Of a DNA stretch of 64,000 bases, positions 44,037 to 52,764 are shown piece after piece (position 1 is the first letter of the stretch; every line of letters starts with the position of its first letter). The DNA is from Venatoribacter pacificus. GTDB lineage: Bacteria; Pseudomonadota; Gammaproteobacteria; Pseudomonadales; Oceanobacteraceae. The notes below the pieces were generated by a model. The model did not search any database. It was given only the letters and a program-made list of their open reading frames with translations, and had not been told where the DNA came from. The stretch lies in NCBI RefSeq assembly GCF_025318105.1, contig NZ_JAOANI010000028.1:62001-126000 (forward strand), in the 5' to 3' direction. Made by a program: the position numbers and the translations under genes.

Positions 44037-45146
44037 TTATGCGTCTGGCGTCAGCACCAGTTTTAAGTCGCCGCCGACCATGCGTACATCCTGCCATTGC
44101 CAGCGCAACTGTTGCTGCATGCGCTCAAGCCCTAAGGATAGCAGCGGTCGCGCCTCACTCCCGAGGATCGTCGGTGCGCAGTAGAGCACCAGCTCGTTGA
44201 TCAGTCCGGCGGCGGCAAAGGCCCCGGCCAGCTGGGCGCCGCTTTCCAGCAATACTTCGTTGCAGCCACGCTCGCCCAGTTCCGCCAGCAGTGCAGACAG
44301 ATCGACTTTATTCGCCATGGTCAGCGGTGCCTGCCAGATACTGAGCGTGCCCAGCGACTCTGCGCGGCGCACCTTACAGCGCGCAGCATCGCTGACCGCC
44401 AGCAGGATATCGCCGGGCAGGGAGAATATCTGTTCGTTGCCGCTCAGCCGTTGCTGTCCGTCAATGATCACCCGTAATGGCTGGCGCCACAGGCGTTGTT
44501 CCTGTTCGATGCCGGTCTCAGCCGGGCGTACGGTCATCGATGGGTTATCGGTTAATACGGAACCGGCGCCGGTAATCACCGCGCAGCTTTGCGCGCGCAG
44601 GCGCTGGACATCGGCACGCGCTGCAGCGCCTGTGATCCACTGGCTTTCGCCACTGGCCATGGCGGTGCGGCCATCCAGGCTTTGCGCTAACTTGGCGCGA
44701 ACCCAGGGCATGCCGCTGCGCATACGCTGCATAAAGCCTTTGTTCAGGTCGATGGCCTGAGTTTCAAGGCAGGGCGTAATCACCTCGATACCGGAATCGC
44801 GCAGCAGGTTGTAGCCACGTCCGGCAACCAGCGGATTTGGGTCGGAACAGGCGCCGACCACCCGTGCCACGCCGGCCTTGATCAGGCCTTCGGCACAGGG
44901 CGGGGTGCGGCCATGGTGGCTGCAGGGTTCGAGGGTAACGTAAGCAGTAGCGCCACGGGCGTTATCGCCAGCCATGCGCAGGGCATGCACTTCGGCATGG
45001 GGCTCGCCGGCCTTCTGATGCCAGCCTTCACCGACAATCTCGCCGTTATTCACAATCACACAGCCAACGCGCGGATTCGGGCTGGTGGAGTAACGCCCGA
45101 GTTCGGCCAGCTGCAGAGCACGGGCCATATAGAATTCGTGGTTCAT
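44037..45146 (-). CDS. ribD: Bifunctional pyrimidine deaminase/reductase
   Basis: The 369-residue enzyme performs the second and third steps of riboflavin synthesis. The N-terminal deaminase has zinc ligands in HAEVHALR and PCSHHGRTPPC; the C-terminal reductase (about 146-369) binds NADPH and has the conserved RAKLAQSLDGR start. Its ATG overlaps nrdR by four bases. Confidence 0.95.
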   Translation of the reverse strand: MNHEFYMARALQLAELGRYSTSPNPRVGCVIVNNGEIVGEGWHQKAGEPHAEVHALRMAGDNARGATAYVTLEPCSHHGRTPPCAEGLIKAGVARVVGACSDPNPLVAGRGYNLLRDSGIEVITPCLETQAIDLNKGFMQRMRSGMPWVRAKLAQSLDGRTAMASGESQWITGAAARADVQRLRAQSCAVITGAGSVLTDNPSMTVRPAETGIEQEQRLWRQPLRVIIDGQQRLSGNEQIFSLPGDILLAVSDAARCKVRRAESLGTLSIWQAPLTMANKVDLSALLAELGERGCNEVLLESGAQLAGAFAAAGLINELVLYCAPTILGSEARPLLSLGLERMQQQLRWQWQDVRMVGGDLKLVLTPDA

Positions 45147-45631
45147 GCTTCTTCTTCCTTACTGTCAGCGAGGGGGCTTAACGGTGAGGAAATGCGCTCG
45201 ATTTCGGCGCGGAATTCATCCAGATCCTGGAAGCTGCGATAGACCGAGGCAAAGCGCACATAGGCTACCTGATCAAGCTGACGCAGTTCGGCCATGACGC
45301 ATTCACCCAGAATACGGCTGGGGACTTCACGTTCGCCGGTGGCGCGCAGTTTTTGTTTGATACGGACGATGGCGGCCTCAACGTCTTCGACACTGACCGG
45401 GCGCTTTTCCAGCGCGCGGTGAATACCGGAACGGAGTTTGTCTTCGTTGAAGGGTTCGCGGGTGCCGTCTTGTTTGATGATGCGTGGCATCACCAGTTCG
45501 GCACTTTCGAAGGTGGTAAAGCGTTCACCACAGCTGATGCATTCCCGTCGGCGTCGGATTTGCTCACCATCGGCAACCAGGCGTGAATCAATAACTTTGG
45601 TTTCCGGGTGAGTACAGAACGGGCAATACAT
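45143..45631 (-). CDS. nrdR: Ribonucleotide reductase repressor NrdR
   Basis: The 162-residue regulator has an N-terminal zinc ribbon (CPFC at 3-6 and CISC at about 31-34) and an ATP cone (about 49-139) that senses dATP/ATP and controls ribonucleotide reductase genes. Being first in the riboflavin row, next to glyA further upstream, is typical of gammaproteobacteria. No NrdR boxes are seen in this window. Confidence 0.95.
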   Translation of the reverse strand: MYCPFCTHPETKVIDSRLVADGEQIRRRRECISCGERFTTFESAELVMPRIIKQDGTREPFNEDKLRSGIHRALEKRPVSVEDVEAAIVRIKQKLRATGEREVPSRILGECVMAELRQLDQVAYVRFASVYRSFQDLDEFRAEIERISSPLSPLADSKEEEA

Positions 45632-45776
45632 AACTGGTAAAGAGCGACTCAGGTGAGCTTAAAGAGGGCGGATTCTAAAGGATTTGCGCGGGCTATACCA
45701 GAGGCTGGCATGTCAGCAGGATGTACAGCCAGCCGCCGGGTTAACGGCGGCTGTCTGTGGTGCGGCAAAGTGGTAC

Positions 45777-46676
45777 TTAAGCGCGCTGCGGGTTTTTGAT
45801 CTGATCGGCGAGCATGCCGTCTTTACCCAGCAGTTTTTCACGCCAGTCGTCCAGCAGTTGCACGGTGTCGTGGTCGTTCGGGTGAAAACCGGGCTTAAAG
45901 AAGTCCAGATACTGCGGCAGCAGTTTCGGGAACAGGCCTTTCGGGCTCCACAGATACCAGAAACCTTTCAGGTTGCCCCAGACATCAAACAGTTTGCGGT
46001 CGGCCCAGAGCATACGGATATGGCCGATGCCGACCACCGTAAAGAAGAAGAAAGTCACTATCAGCATGGTCAGTACGCGGGTGAAGTAGCCGCCACCGAC
46101 CAGGTTGTACACATCGTAGGCCACGATTTTGTGCTCGTTTTCTTCCAGTGCGTGCCACATCCACAGCTTCAGAGCTTCGGGGTCTTCAATGTTGGACTGA
46201 TGGCTGGGATCACGCAGCAGCTGTTCAGCCAGAATGGCGGTGTAATGCTCCAGCGCCACGGTAATGGCCAGCTGGATTTTTTTCGGCAGTGCTTTGCGCG
46301 CAAAACGCAGCAGGATGCCCAGGTCGCGATCGAGGTTGTTGGCCGGGAAGCCATGTTTTTCGGCCAGATCGTTAAAGGCTTTGTGTTCTTTGCTGTGCAT
46401 CGCTTCCTGACCGATAAAGCCGGATACCTGGGCTTTCAGCAGCGGGTCGGTGATGTCTTTGCGATAGTTACGCACGGAGTCGACAAAGAAGGTTTCACCT
46501 TCCGGGAACAGGGTCGACAGGGTTGACCAGAACGTGGTCAGAAACGGGCTGTTCTTGTACCAGTAGCGCTTGGTGTCATCTGCAAATTCGAAGTCCATAC
46601 GACGTGGCGGGATGTTAGCCTTGGCTCCGGCAGTCTGACGGACAGTGCCAGCATCGGCAGTGCTTGCATGAGTCAT
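45777..46676 (-). CDS. Predicted metal-dependent hydrolase (PF10118 type)
   Basis: The 299-residue protein has ferritin-like metal-ligand spacings: GQEAMHSKEHK, LEHYTA and WHALEENEHK, the usual E-x(2)-H pairs of a di-iron or dinuclear site. Hydrophobic segments near about 200-220 may lie at the membrane. Family members are called metal-dependent hydrolases but a hydrolase activity is not established, and an oxidase-like di-iron role is possible. AAGGAAT precedes the ATG at 46676. It is set between glyA and nrdR with no conserved partner. Confidence 0.75.
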   Translation of the reverse strand: MTHASTADAGTVRQTAGAKANIPPRRMDFEFADDTKRYWYKNSPFLTTFWSTLSTLFPEGETFFVDSVRNYRKDITDPLLKAQVSGFIGQEAMHSKEHKAFNDLAEKHGFPANNLDRDLGILLRFARKALPKKIQLAITVALEHYTAILAEQLLRDPSHQSNIEDPEALKLWMWHALEENEHKIVAYDVYNLVGGGYFTRVLTMLIVTFFFFTVVGIGHIRMLWADRKLFDVWGNLKGFWYLWSPKGLFPKLLPQYLDFFKPGFHPNDHDTVQLLDDWREKLLGKDGMLADQIKNPQRA

Positions 46677-47014
46677 AACTGATTCCTTTGATACTTTTGT
46701 TGTTGTTCGGATGTTAATCAATGTCAGCGTATTAAACGCCTGCAGGAGGGAGGGGTGAAGGTAGCAATCGGTCAATATTCAGCGGGGTGGGCTGGTGCAG
46801 GTCAGACAGGATCATGGCGTCCTTTGGCCGGAGTTAACCCTTCTCTGCTTGGCCATGGCTGCAAAGGCGTTATATCACGGGTTTTTATCTGATTTACGTC
46901 CGATTCAGCGGCTCAGCTTGATTACTTGAGGGGGTTTGAATCAGCCATTGGCTGTTTTTGCCAGTAATGCGGCACAAATGACTCCCTTTGCGCCGCATGT
47001 TGTTACACCTTTGC
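46677..47014. other. Intergenic region without a gene
   Basis: This 338-bp region shows no coding frame with a ribosome site. A weak dyad ATGCGGC...GCCGCAT lies near 46966-46998. It would serve as the promoter region of the metal-dependent protein. Confidence 0.5.
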
Positions 47015-47362
47015 TCAATCGATGTCGGAGGTGACGCTGGGCTGGCTGTGAAACAGGCCGGCCAGATGGCTGCCCAAAGTATCGGTGCGGGTCTGGTAGT
47101 CCTCGATATGTCCCCAGCTCATAAAAATACTGGAGTTAAACCCCTGGCTGATGTCATTCAGGTACACGCAGGTTTTACCGAACACGGCGACCACCCAGAA
47201 GCCACAGCCTTCATCGCCCCAGGGGTGTTGCTGCCAGAGTTCCGGTGTGGGCAGGCGGATCAGCTGCCAGGTTTGACGCAGAGAGGGGGCCATTTGCTGT
47301 TCGGCGGTGCGCAGCATGTCGGCCAGATGTCGCTCGGTAACGGGAGTCCAGTACTTGGTCAT
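47015..47362 (-). CDS. Unknown 115-residue protein
   Basis: The product is tryptophan-rich (seven Trp), without signal or membrane segment, and with a beta-like central part (GFWVVAVFGKTCVYLND). A GAGAG stretch precedes the ATG. I do not recognise the family; a cytoplasmic role is likely. It lies between the predicted metal-dependent hydrolase and glyA. Confidence 0.55.
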   Translation of the reverse strand: MTKYWTPVTERHLADMLRTAEQQMAPSLRQTWQLIRLPTPELWQQHPWGDEGCGFWVVAVFGKTCVYLNDISQGFNSSIFMSWGHIEDYQTRTDTLGSHLAGLFHSQPSVTSDID

Positions 47363-47486
47363 GGTATGGCATCTCTCTGTTAATCAGTGAATGTCAGGCG
47401 GGGCGCAGAGGCGGTGCTGACTCCTGTAAACAGCCTATGACAATGCTGTGACCATTGTGTGACAGAAACCGCGCAGCAACGGGCAT

Positions 47487-47522
47487 AAAAAAACCGCCTG
47501 GTGCAGGCACCGGGCGGTTTTT
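47487..47522 (-). terminator. Terminator of glyA
   Basis: A GC-rich stem (ACCGCC-GGTGC with CACC-GGCGGT) lies between A and T runs, 18 bp after glyA on the minus strand, and can act both ways. Confidence 0.88.
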
Positions 47523-47540
47523 AATGGCGCTAAGTCCGGC

Positions 47541-48803
47541 TTATTTGTAAACCGGGAACTGATCGCACAGGGCAACAACTTTAGCTTTTACTTCGGCTTC
47601 AACGGCGTCGGAGTTGCCGTTTTCCAGACCGTTCAGTACGTCACAGATCCAGCCAGCCAGTTCGGTTGCCTGAGCTTCTTTGAAGCCGCGGCTGGTGATG
47701 GCCGGAGAACCGATACGCAGACCAGAGGTGACGAACGGAGAACGTGGGTCGTTTGGTACCGAGTTTTTGTTCACTGTGATGTTGGCGCGGCCCAGAGCGG
47801 CGTCAGCGTCTTTACCTGTGTACTCTTTGCCGATCAGGTCCACCAGGAACAGGTGGTCATCGGTGCCACCGGATACCACGTTGATACCGCGTTCGATAAA
47901 GGTTTTGGCCATGGCCTGAGCGTTTTTCACCACCTGCGCCTGATACTCTTTGTATTCAGGGCTCATGGCTTCTTTGAAGCATACGGCTTTGGCCGCGATG
48001 ACGTGCATCAGCGGGCCGCCCTGGGATTCAGGGAATACCGCGAAGTTCAGCTTCTTGTTCAGCTCTTCGTCTTCGTTGGCCAGAATCAGACCACCACGCG
48101 GACCGCGCAGGGTTTTGTGAGTCGTGGTGGTGACCACGTCAGCGATACCCACCGGAGACGGGTAAACGCCAGCAGCGATCAGACCGGCAACGTGGGCCAT
48201 ATCAACGAACAGGTAAGCGCCCACTTCGTCGGCGATGGTGCGGAAACGCTGCCAATCCACCACGCGTGAGTATGCAGAGAAACCAGCGACGATCATTTTT
48301 GGCTTGTGTTCACGCGCCAGACGCTCAACTTCGGCGTAATCGATTTCGCCGGTTTCCGGGTTCAGACCGTACTGAACAGCGTTATAAACGCGACCCGAGA
48401 AAGAAACAGATGCACCGTGAGTCAGGTGACCACCGTGTGCCAGGCTCATACCCAGAATGGTATCGCCAGGCTGACACAGGGCGAAGTAAACCGCCGCGTT
48501 GGCCTGAGAACCTGAGTGAGGCTGCACGTTGGCGTAGCCTGCACCGAACAGTTCTTTGGCGCGGTCGATGGCCAGTTGCTCGATCACGTCAACGTGCTCA
48601 CAACCACCGTAGTAACGCTTGCCCGGATAACCTTCGGCGTACTTGTTGGTCAGCTGGGAGCCCTGAGCTTCCATTACCCGTGGGCTGGTGTAGTTTTCGG
48701 AGGCGATCAGCTCAATATGATGCTCCTGACGGGCATCTTCGGCTTTCATGGCTGACCATATTTCCGGGTCAAAATCCGCTATGTTCATATCACGGCTAAA
48801 CAT
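47541..48803 (-). CDS. glyA: Serine hydroxymethyltransferase
   Basis: The 420-residue PLP enzyme (E. coli 417) interconverts serine and glycine and feeds one-carbon units into folate. Diagnostic blocks are ELIASENYTSP, YAEGYPGKRYYGG, VDMAHVAGL and the PLP-lysine site VTTTTHKTLRGPRGG (near residue 230). GAGG sits eight bases before the ATG at 48803, favouring it over an ATG six codons upstream. It is divergent from the dihaem lipoprotein gene. Confidence 0.97.
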   Translation of the reverse strand: MFSRDMNIADFDPEIWSAMKAEDARQEHHIELIASENYTSPRVMEAQGSQLTNKYAEGYPGKRYYGGCEHVDVIEQLAIDRAKELFGAGYANVQPHSGSQANAAVYFALCQPGDTILGMSLAHGGHLTHGASVSFSGRVYNAVQYGLNPETGEIDYAEVERLAREHKPKMIVAGFSAYSRVVDWQRFRTIADEVGAYLFVDMAHVAGLIAAGVYPSPVGIADVVTTTTHKTLRGPRGGLILANEDEELNKKLNFAVFPESQGGPLMHVIAAKAVCFKEAMSPEYKEYQAQVVKNAQAMAKTFIERGINVVSGGTDDHLFLVDLIGKEYTGKDADAALGRANITVNKNSVPNDPRSPFVTSGLRIGSPAITSRGFKEAQATELAGWICDVLNGLENGNSDAVEAEVKAKVVALCDQFPVYK

Positions 48804-49050
48804 CAGGGCTTCCTCACGCAAGGTGGTAGAAAAGGGGTTGGAATAAGAAAGGTGCGCATTCTAGCGCAAACTGCGCCGTCTGGCACTTGAGAAGGTGTCA
48901 TTATCGGCGTGAACTGCGCTCATCTGCAGACACTAAAAACGTGACCAAATGGTCAGAAAAACGCCTGCACAACAACTCATTACATCGCTTAACGGAAAAG
49001 CGTCGCGATTGTTCCATACTCAATTCTCTAATGATCAGGGTACGTGTCTG

Positions 49051-51456
49051 ATGCGCGCTGGGTGTTCTCTTATTTTGCTGTGTTTGGTGCTGGCTGGCTG
49101 TTCCGGCGGCGGTAATGAATATGCCGGCGAACTGATCAGCGACAGCAACCCTCAACAGCCTGGCACGACGCTGCCGGGAGGCAATGGTGCTTCCGCCTGC
49201 AGCGCAGAGCTGGAACGGTTTAATGCTGAATTATGGGCACCGGTGCTGGCGCCATCCTGTATGCAGTGCCACCAGACGGGCGGCATTGCGGCGGAGTCCG
49301 GACTGGTGCTGAAGCCTGCCTCCGCGAGTTCTTATCTGGCTGATAATCTCAGCGCAGTGAATACTTACATCGCGTCGGCCTCTGGCCTGGCGAATATCGA
49401 AGCCAAGCCGCTGGCGCAGGTCGTGCACGGAGGCGGGCGGGTGTTTGCTGCGGGTTCTGCAGCTCATCAGGTGTTGCAGGGCTGGCTTGCCGGCCCGGTT
49501 GCCAGCTGCAGTGACGGTGATGGCAGCGACGGCAGCGTCAGTCTGTCGGCGTTCTGGGACGAAGCGGTATTACTGGATAACAATGCCACGCTGCGTAAGT
49601 CGGCGCTGCTGTTTGCCGGGCGTTTGCCAACAACCGCAGAGCAGGTGTCAATTGCCGATGGCACAGAGATCAGCCTGCGCAATGCGATCCGCCACTTAAT
49701 GAGCGGTGAGCATTTCAGTGATTTCCTGATGGAAAGCGCGAATGACCGCTTACTCACCAATAAATTCGCCAACAGTCGCACGCCAGGGCTTGAGCTGTTG
49801 TATGAAGGAGGGCGTTTCACCTTCATCGAATCCCGTCTGGCACCGTTACAGCAGGCAGTAAACAGTGCCGCCACCGATGAACAGCGCCAGGCCGCCAATG
49901 AAGCTTTTGGTTTTGCCTGGGAAAACACCAACAAGGCGGTGGCAACGGCACCACTGCAGCTGATTAACTATGTGGTTACCCACGACCGGCCCTACAGTGA
50001 AGTTCTGACTGCCACCTATATGATGGTGAACCCGTTTTCCAACGACGTGTATCACACCGGCATCCGCTTTGCGGATAACAATAATCCGGACGATTGGCGT
50101 CCGGCACAGATTATCGACGGCTATGCCGGTGGGCCGCTGCCCCAGGCTGGTCTGCTCAGCTCACAGATGTTTCTGGCGCGTTATCCCTCTACCGATACTA
50201 ACCGCAATCGTGCGCGGGCCCGTTGGGCGTATTACTTTTTCCTGAATGTGGATATCGAAGGGCTGGCGCTGCGCTCTATGGACCCGGCTGATCTGGCCGA
50301 TACCAACAACCCGACGCTGAATAATCCGGCCTGCGCGGTGTGTCATGAAATCATGGACCCGGTGGCCGGTGCCTTTCAGAACTATGGCGACAACGGCCAT
50401 TATCGCGATGCCTGGGATGGTGATGACTCACTGCCGGACACCTACAAAGCCGGCAGTCTTTATCAGCAGGGCGATCTCTGGTACCGCGATATGCGCGCTC
50501 CCGGTTTTGCCGGCACCGCGTTGCCCGCCACTTCCCGTGACAACAGCCTGCAGTGGCTGGCGCAGCAGATGGTGGCCGATGAGCGTTTTGCCAGTGGCAT
50601 CGTCGCCTTCTGGTGGCCGGCGGTGTTTGGCAGTGAGTTGTTGCCGCAACCGACTGAACCCAGCGATGTTGATTATGCCGACAAGCTGGCCCGTTACAGC
50701 GAACAGCAGCGTATGGTCGGTGAGCTGGCGACTGCCTTCCGCAGCGGTGGTTATCAGCTGAAAGATCTGCTGGCCGATATGGCGATGAGCCCGGTCTTCC
50801 GTGCGCTGCAAGCCCCGGCCAGCACGAATTATGGCGATATGGGGGCAGGCCAGTTACTCACGGCAGAGCAGTTGAGCCGCAAGATTCAGGCGTTAAGCGG
50901 CGGCCTCTGGCACCACACCTGGGATGAAAATTACGATCTGCTGGCGCGCGACTATTACGGTCTGTATGGCGGTATCGACAGCGATACCGTGGTACAGCGG
51001 GCACAAAGCCTGAATACGTTAATGTATGCGGTGACGGGGCGTATGTCGCAGGAAATGGTGTGTCAGCGGGTCGTGGCCGAGTTTGAACTGCCCAAGGCGC
51101 AGCGCACGCTGTTTACGCTGGTGGAAATGACCGATACCCCGGCTAATGCATCCGCTCAGGTGCAGGCGCAGGTTAATCGTTTGATTGAAGTTATCTGGGG
51201 TGATCCGTTGACGGATCTGGCGCTGGAACAGAACAGCGCCTACACCCTGTTTAACGAAGTCTGGAGTGAGCGCATGGCCAATGCGCCCAGCGACTGGCTT
51301 TATCATAACGACACCAGCGATGATCAGCAGGATGAGTTTTGCCTGCTCGACTGGGATAACGACGCCGCTCTGAAACAAGACCCGAACCATACCCTGCGCA
51401 GTTGGATGGCTTTGCTGACCTACCTGTTCAGTGACTTCACGGTGCCCTATGAATAA
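49051..51456 (+). CDS. Large dihaem lipoprotein (planctomycete-type DUF1549/DUF1588-like)
   Basis: The 801-residue product has a lipoprotein signal (lipobox LAGC, Cys17) and a glycine/proline linker. An N-terminal cytochrome-like region contains CMQCH (70-74) and a second haem motif CAVCH lies at 428-432. The latter is in a context typical of DUF1588 proteins (conserved R-x-R-W-A before it and CHEIMDPVAGAFQNYGDNG after it), and the phrase LLFAGRLPTTAEQ resembles DUF1549. Such proteins are thought to be extracytoplasmic haem enzymes that partner with DUF1501 proteins; their substrate is unknown. The DUF1501 gene overlaps its end. The ATG at 49051 is chosen for the signal peptide. Confidence 0.7.
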   Translation: MRAGCSLILLCLVLAGCSGGGNEYAGELISDSNPQQPGTTLPGGNGASACSAELERFNAELWAPVLAPSCMQCHQTGGIAAESGLVLKPASASSYLADNLSAVNTYIASASGLANIEAKPLAQVVHGGGRVFAAGSAAHQVLQGWLAGPVASCSDGDGSDGSVSLSAFWDEAVLLDNNATLRKSALLFAGRLPTTAEQVSIADGTEISLRNAIRHLMSGEHFSDFLMESANDRLLTNKFANSRTPGLELLYEGGRFTFIESRLAPLQQAVNSAATDEQRQAANEAFGFAWENTNKAVATAPLQLINYVVTHDRPYSEVLTATYMMVNPFSNDVYHTGIRFADNNNPDDWRPAQIIDGYAGGPLPQAGLLSSQMFLARYPSTDTNRNRARARWAYYFFLNVDIEGLALRSMDPADLADTNNPTLNNPACAVCHEIMDPVAGAFQNYGDNGHYRDAWDGDDSLPDTYKAGSLYQQGDLWYRDMRAPGFAGTALPATSRDNSLQWLAQQMVADERFASGIVAFWWPAVFGSELLPQPTEPSDVDYADKLARYSEQQRMVGELATAFRSGGYQLKDLLADMAMSPVFRALQAPASTNYGDMGAGQLLTAEQLSRKIQALSGGLWHHTWDENYDLLARDYYGLYGGIDSDTVVQRAQSLNTLMYAVTGRMSQEMVCQRVVAEFELPKAQRTLFTLVEMTDTPANASAQVQAQVNRLIEVIWGDPLTDLALEQNSAYTLFNEVWSERMANAPSDWLYHNDTSDDQQDEFCLLDWDNDAALKQDPNHTLRSWMALLTYLFSDFTVPYE

Positions 51457-52756
51457 CGCGATGAACCGCCGTCATTTTTTGCAGCTGCTGGTGGCCTCCG
51501 GTTTGGCCGCAGGCCTTCCTCTGCCATTACGTGCGCAGGCGGCGGACAGTAATTTTACGCCTTACAACGGCCCGTTTTTTGTCAGTATTGAGGCCGGTGG
51601 CGGCTGGGATGTCACCAGTTTCTGCGATCCGAAAGCCAACCCGGCGATCAATCACTGGGCCAGCACGCAGGGCGTGCAAACCATCAGCGGCAGCTCAGTT
51701 GCCTACGCGCCCTTTGCTCATAATCAACGCTTCTTTTCTAACCTGCATCCCCACATGCTGGTGGTGAACGGCATTGATGCCCAGACCAACGCGCATCAGG
51801 CCGGGCAGCGTTACAGCTGGAGTGGCCGGTTGGCGGAGGGATATCCTTCGTTTGCCGCATTAGCGGCGGCGGTGTACGGCAGCGGGCTACCGTTGGCGTA
51901 TCTCAGCAACGGCGGTTACAACCAGACGGCGGGAGTCATTAATTACACCCTGATGCAGGACCCCAGTGCGCTGAATAAGCTGGTGTATCAGGATCAGTTT
52001 CTCGATGGCGGCAATGGCTGGGATGCGGCGAAGTATTTTCATCGTCAGAGTACGCGCGACATCATCAACCGCCACCGCGCGGAACGTCTGGCGCGGTTAC
52101 AGGCCGCACAGCCGCATATGGCGTCGCGAATGCAGGCAGCGCTGAATCAGTTTGCCGCGGCCAAAGATGGCCAGCAATTGCTGGAATTGTTGGCGCAGTA
52201 TGTACCGCAGACGCTGGTCGATTACACCGATGCCGATGGTTACTGGAACCCCTTGTTACGTCAGGCGCAGATTGCGCTGGCAGCGTATCAGTCCGGGCTG
52301 TGCGTGAGCACGGATCTGGTGGCCTGGGGCTTTGATACCCACGCTAATCACGATGCTGATCATGCGGCGGCCTTAATGCGCCTGCAGAACGGTGTGGAAT
52401 ATCTTTGGGCTGAGGCTGAGCGGCTGGGCATCGACGATAAGCTGGTGGTGATGATCAGCTCTGACTTTGCCCGTACACCGGGCTATAACGACGGCAATGG
52501 TAAAGATCACTGGCCAATCAGCAGCACCATTTTTATGAGTAAGAATGCCAGCTGGGCAAACCGTAGTGTGGGGCTGACCACCGCCGCTCACGAAGCGCAG
52601 GCGATTAATCCCCAGACGCTGGCCGCCGACAGCAACGGTATTCTGTTGCAGCCCAAACATATCCAGCAGGCGATGCGGCAATTAGCCGGAATCGCCGATC
52701 ATGAGCTGAGTGCCCGCTTCCCGTTAAACGCTGAAACCATAAGCTTATTTGGCTGA
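51449..52756 (+). CDS. Tat-exported DUF1501 protein
   Basis: The 435-residue protein starts with a twin-arginine-like signal (NRRHFLQLLVASGLAAGL) and belongs to DUF1501, a group with an alkaline phosphatase/sulfatase-like fold. Landmarks are WGFDTHANHD and SSDFARTPGYNDGNGKDHWP near the C terminus. Its start overlaps the stop of the dihaem lipoprotein gene (ATGAATAA), so they form a coupled pair. Tat export means it is folded, perhaps with a metal cofactor, before crossing the membrane. The reaction is unknown. Confidence 0.8.
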   Translation: MNNAMNRRHFLQLLVASGLAAGLPLPLRAQAADSNFTPYNGPFFVSIEAGGGWDVTSFCDPKANPAINHWASTQGVQTISGSSVAYAPFAHNQRFFSNLHPHMLVVNGIDAQTNAHQAGQRYSWSGRLAEGYPSFAALAAAVYGSGLPLAYLSNGGYNQTAGVINYTLMQDPSALNKLVYQDQFLDGGNGWDAAKYFHRQSTRDIINRHRAERLARLQAAQPHMASRMQAALNQFAAAKDGQQLLELLAQYVPQTLVDYTDADGYWNPLLRQAQIALAAYQSGLCVSTDLVAWGFDTHANHDADHAAALMRLQNGVEYLWAEAERLGIDDKLVVMISSDFARTPGYNDGNGKDHWPISSTIFMSKNASWANRSVGLTTAAHEAQAINPQTLAADSNGILLQPKHIQQAMRQLAGIADHELSARFPLNAETISLFG

Positions 52757-52764
52757 ACCGGCGC

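Noticed and set aside
43280..44040. FMN riboswitch near the riboflavin genes
   Set aside because: The gaps between genes are 12 and 49 bp, too short for the aptamer, and no matching conserved bases were seen.
47680..48799. Frames opposite glyA
   Set aside because: They are antisense shadows of a highly conserved gene.
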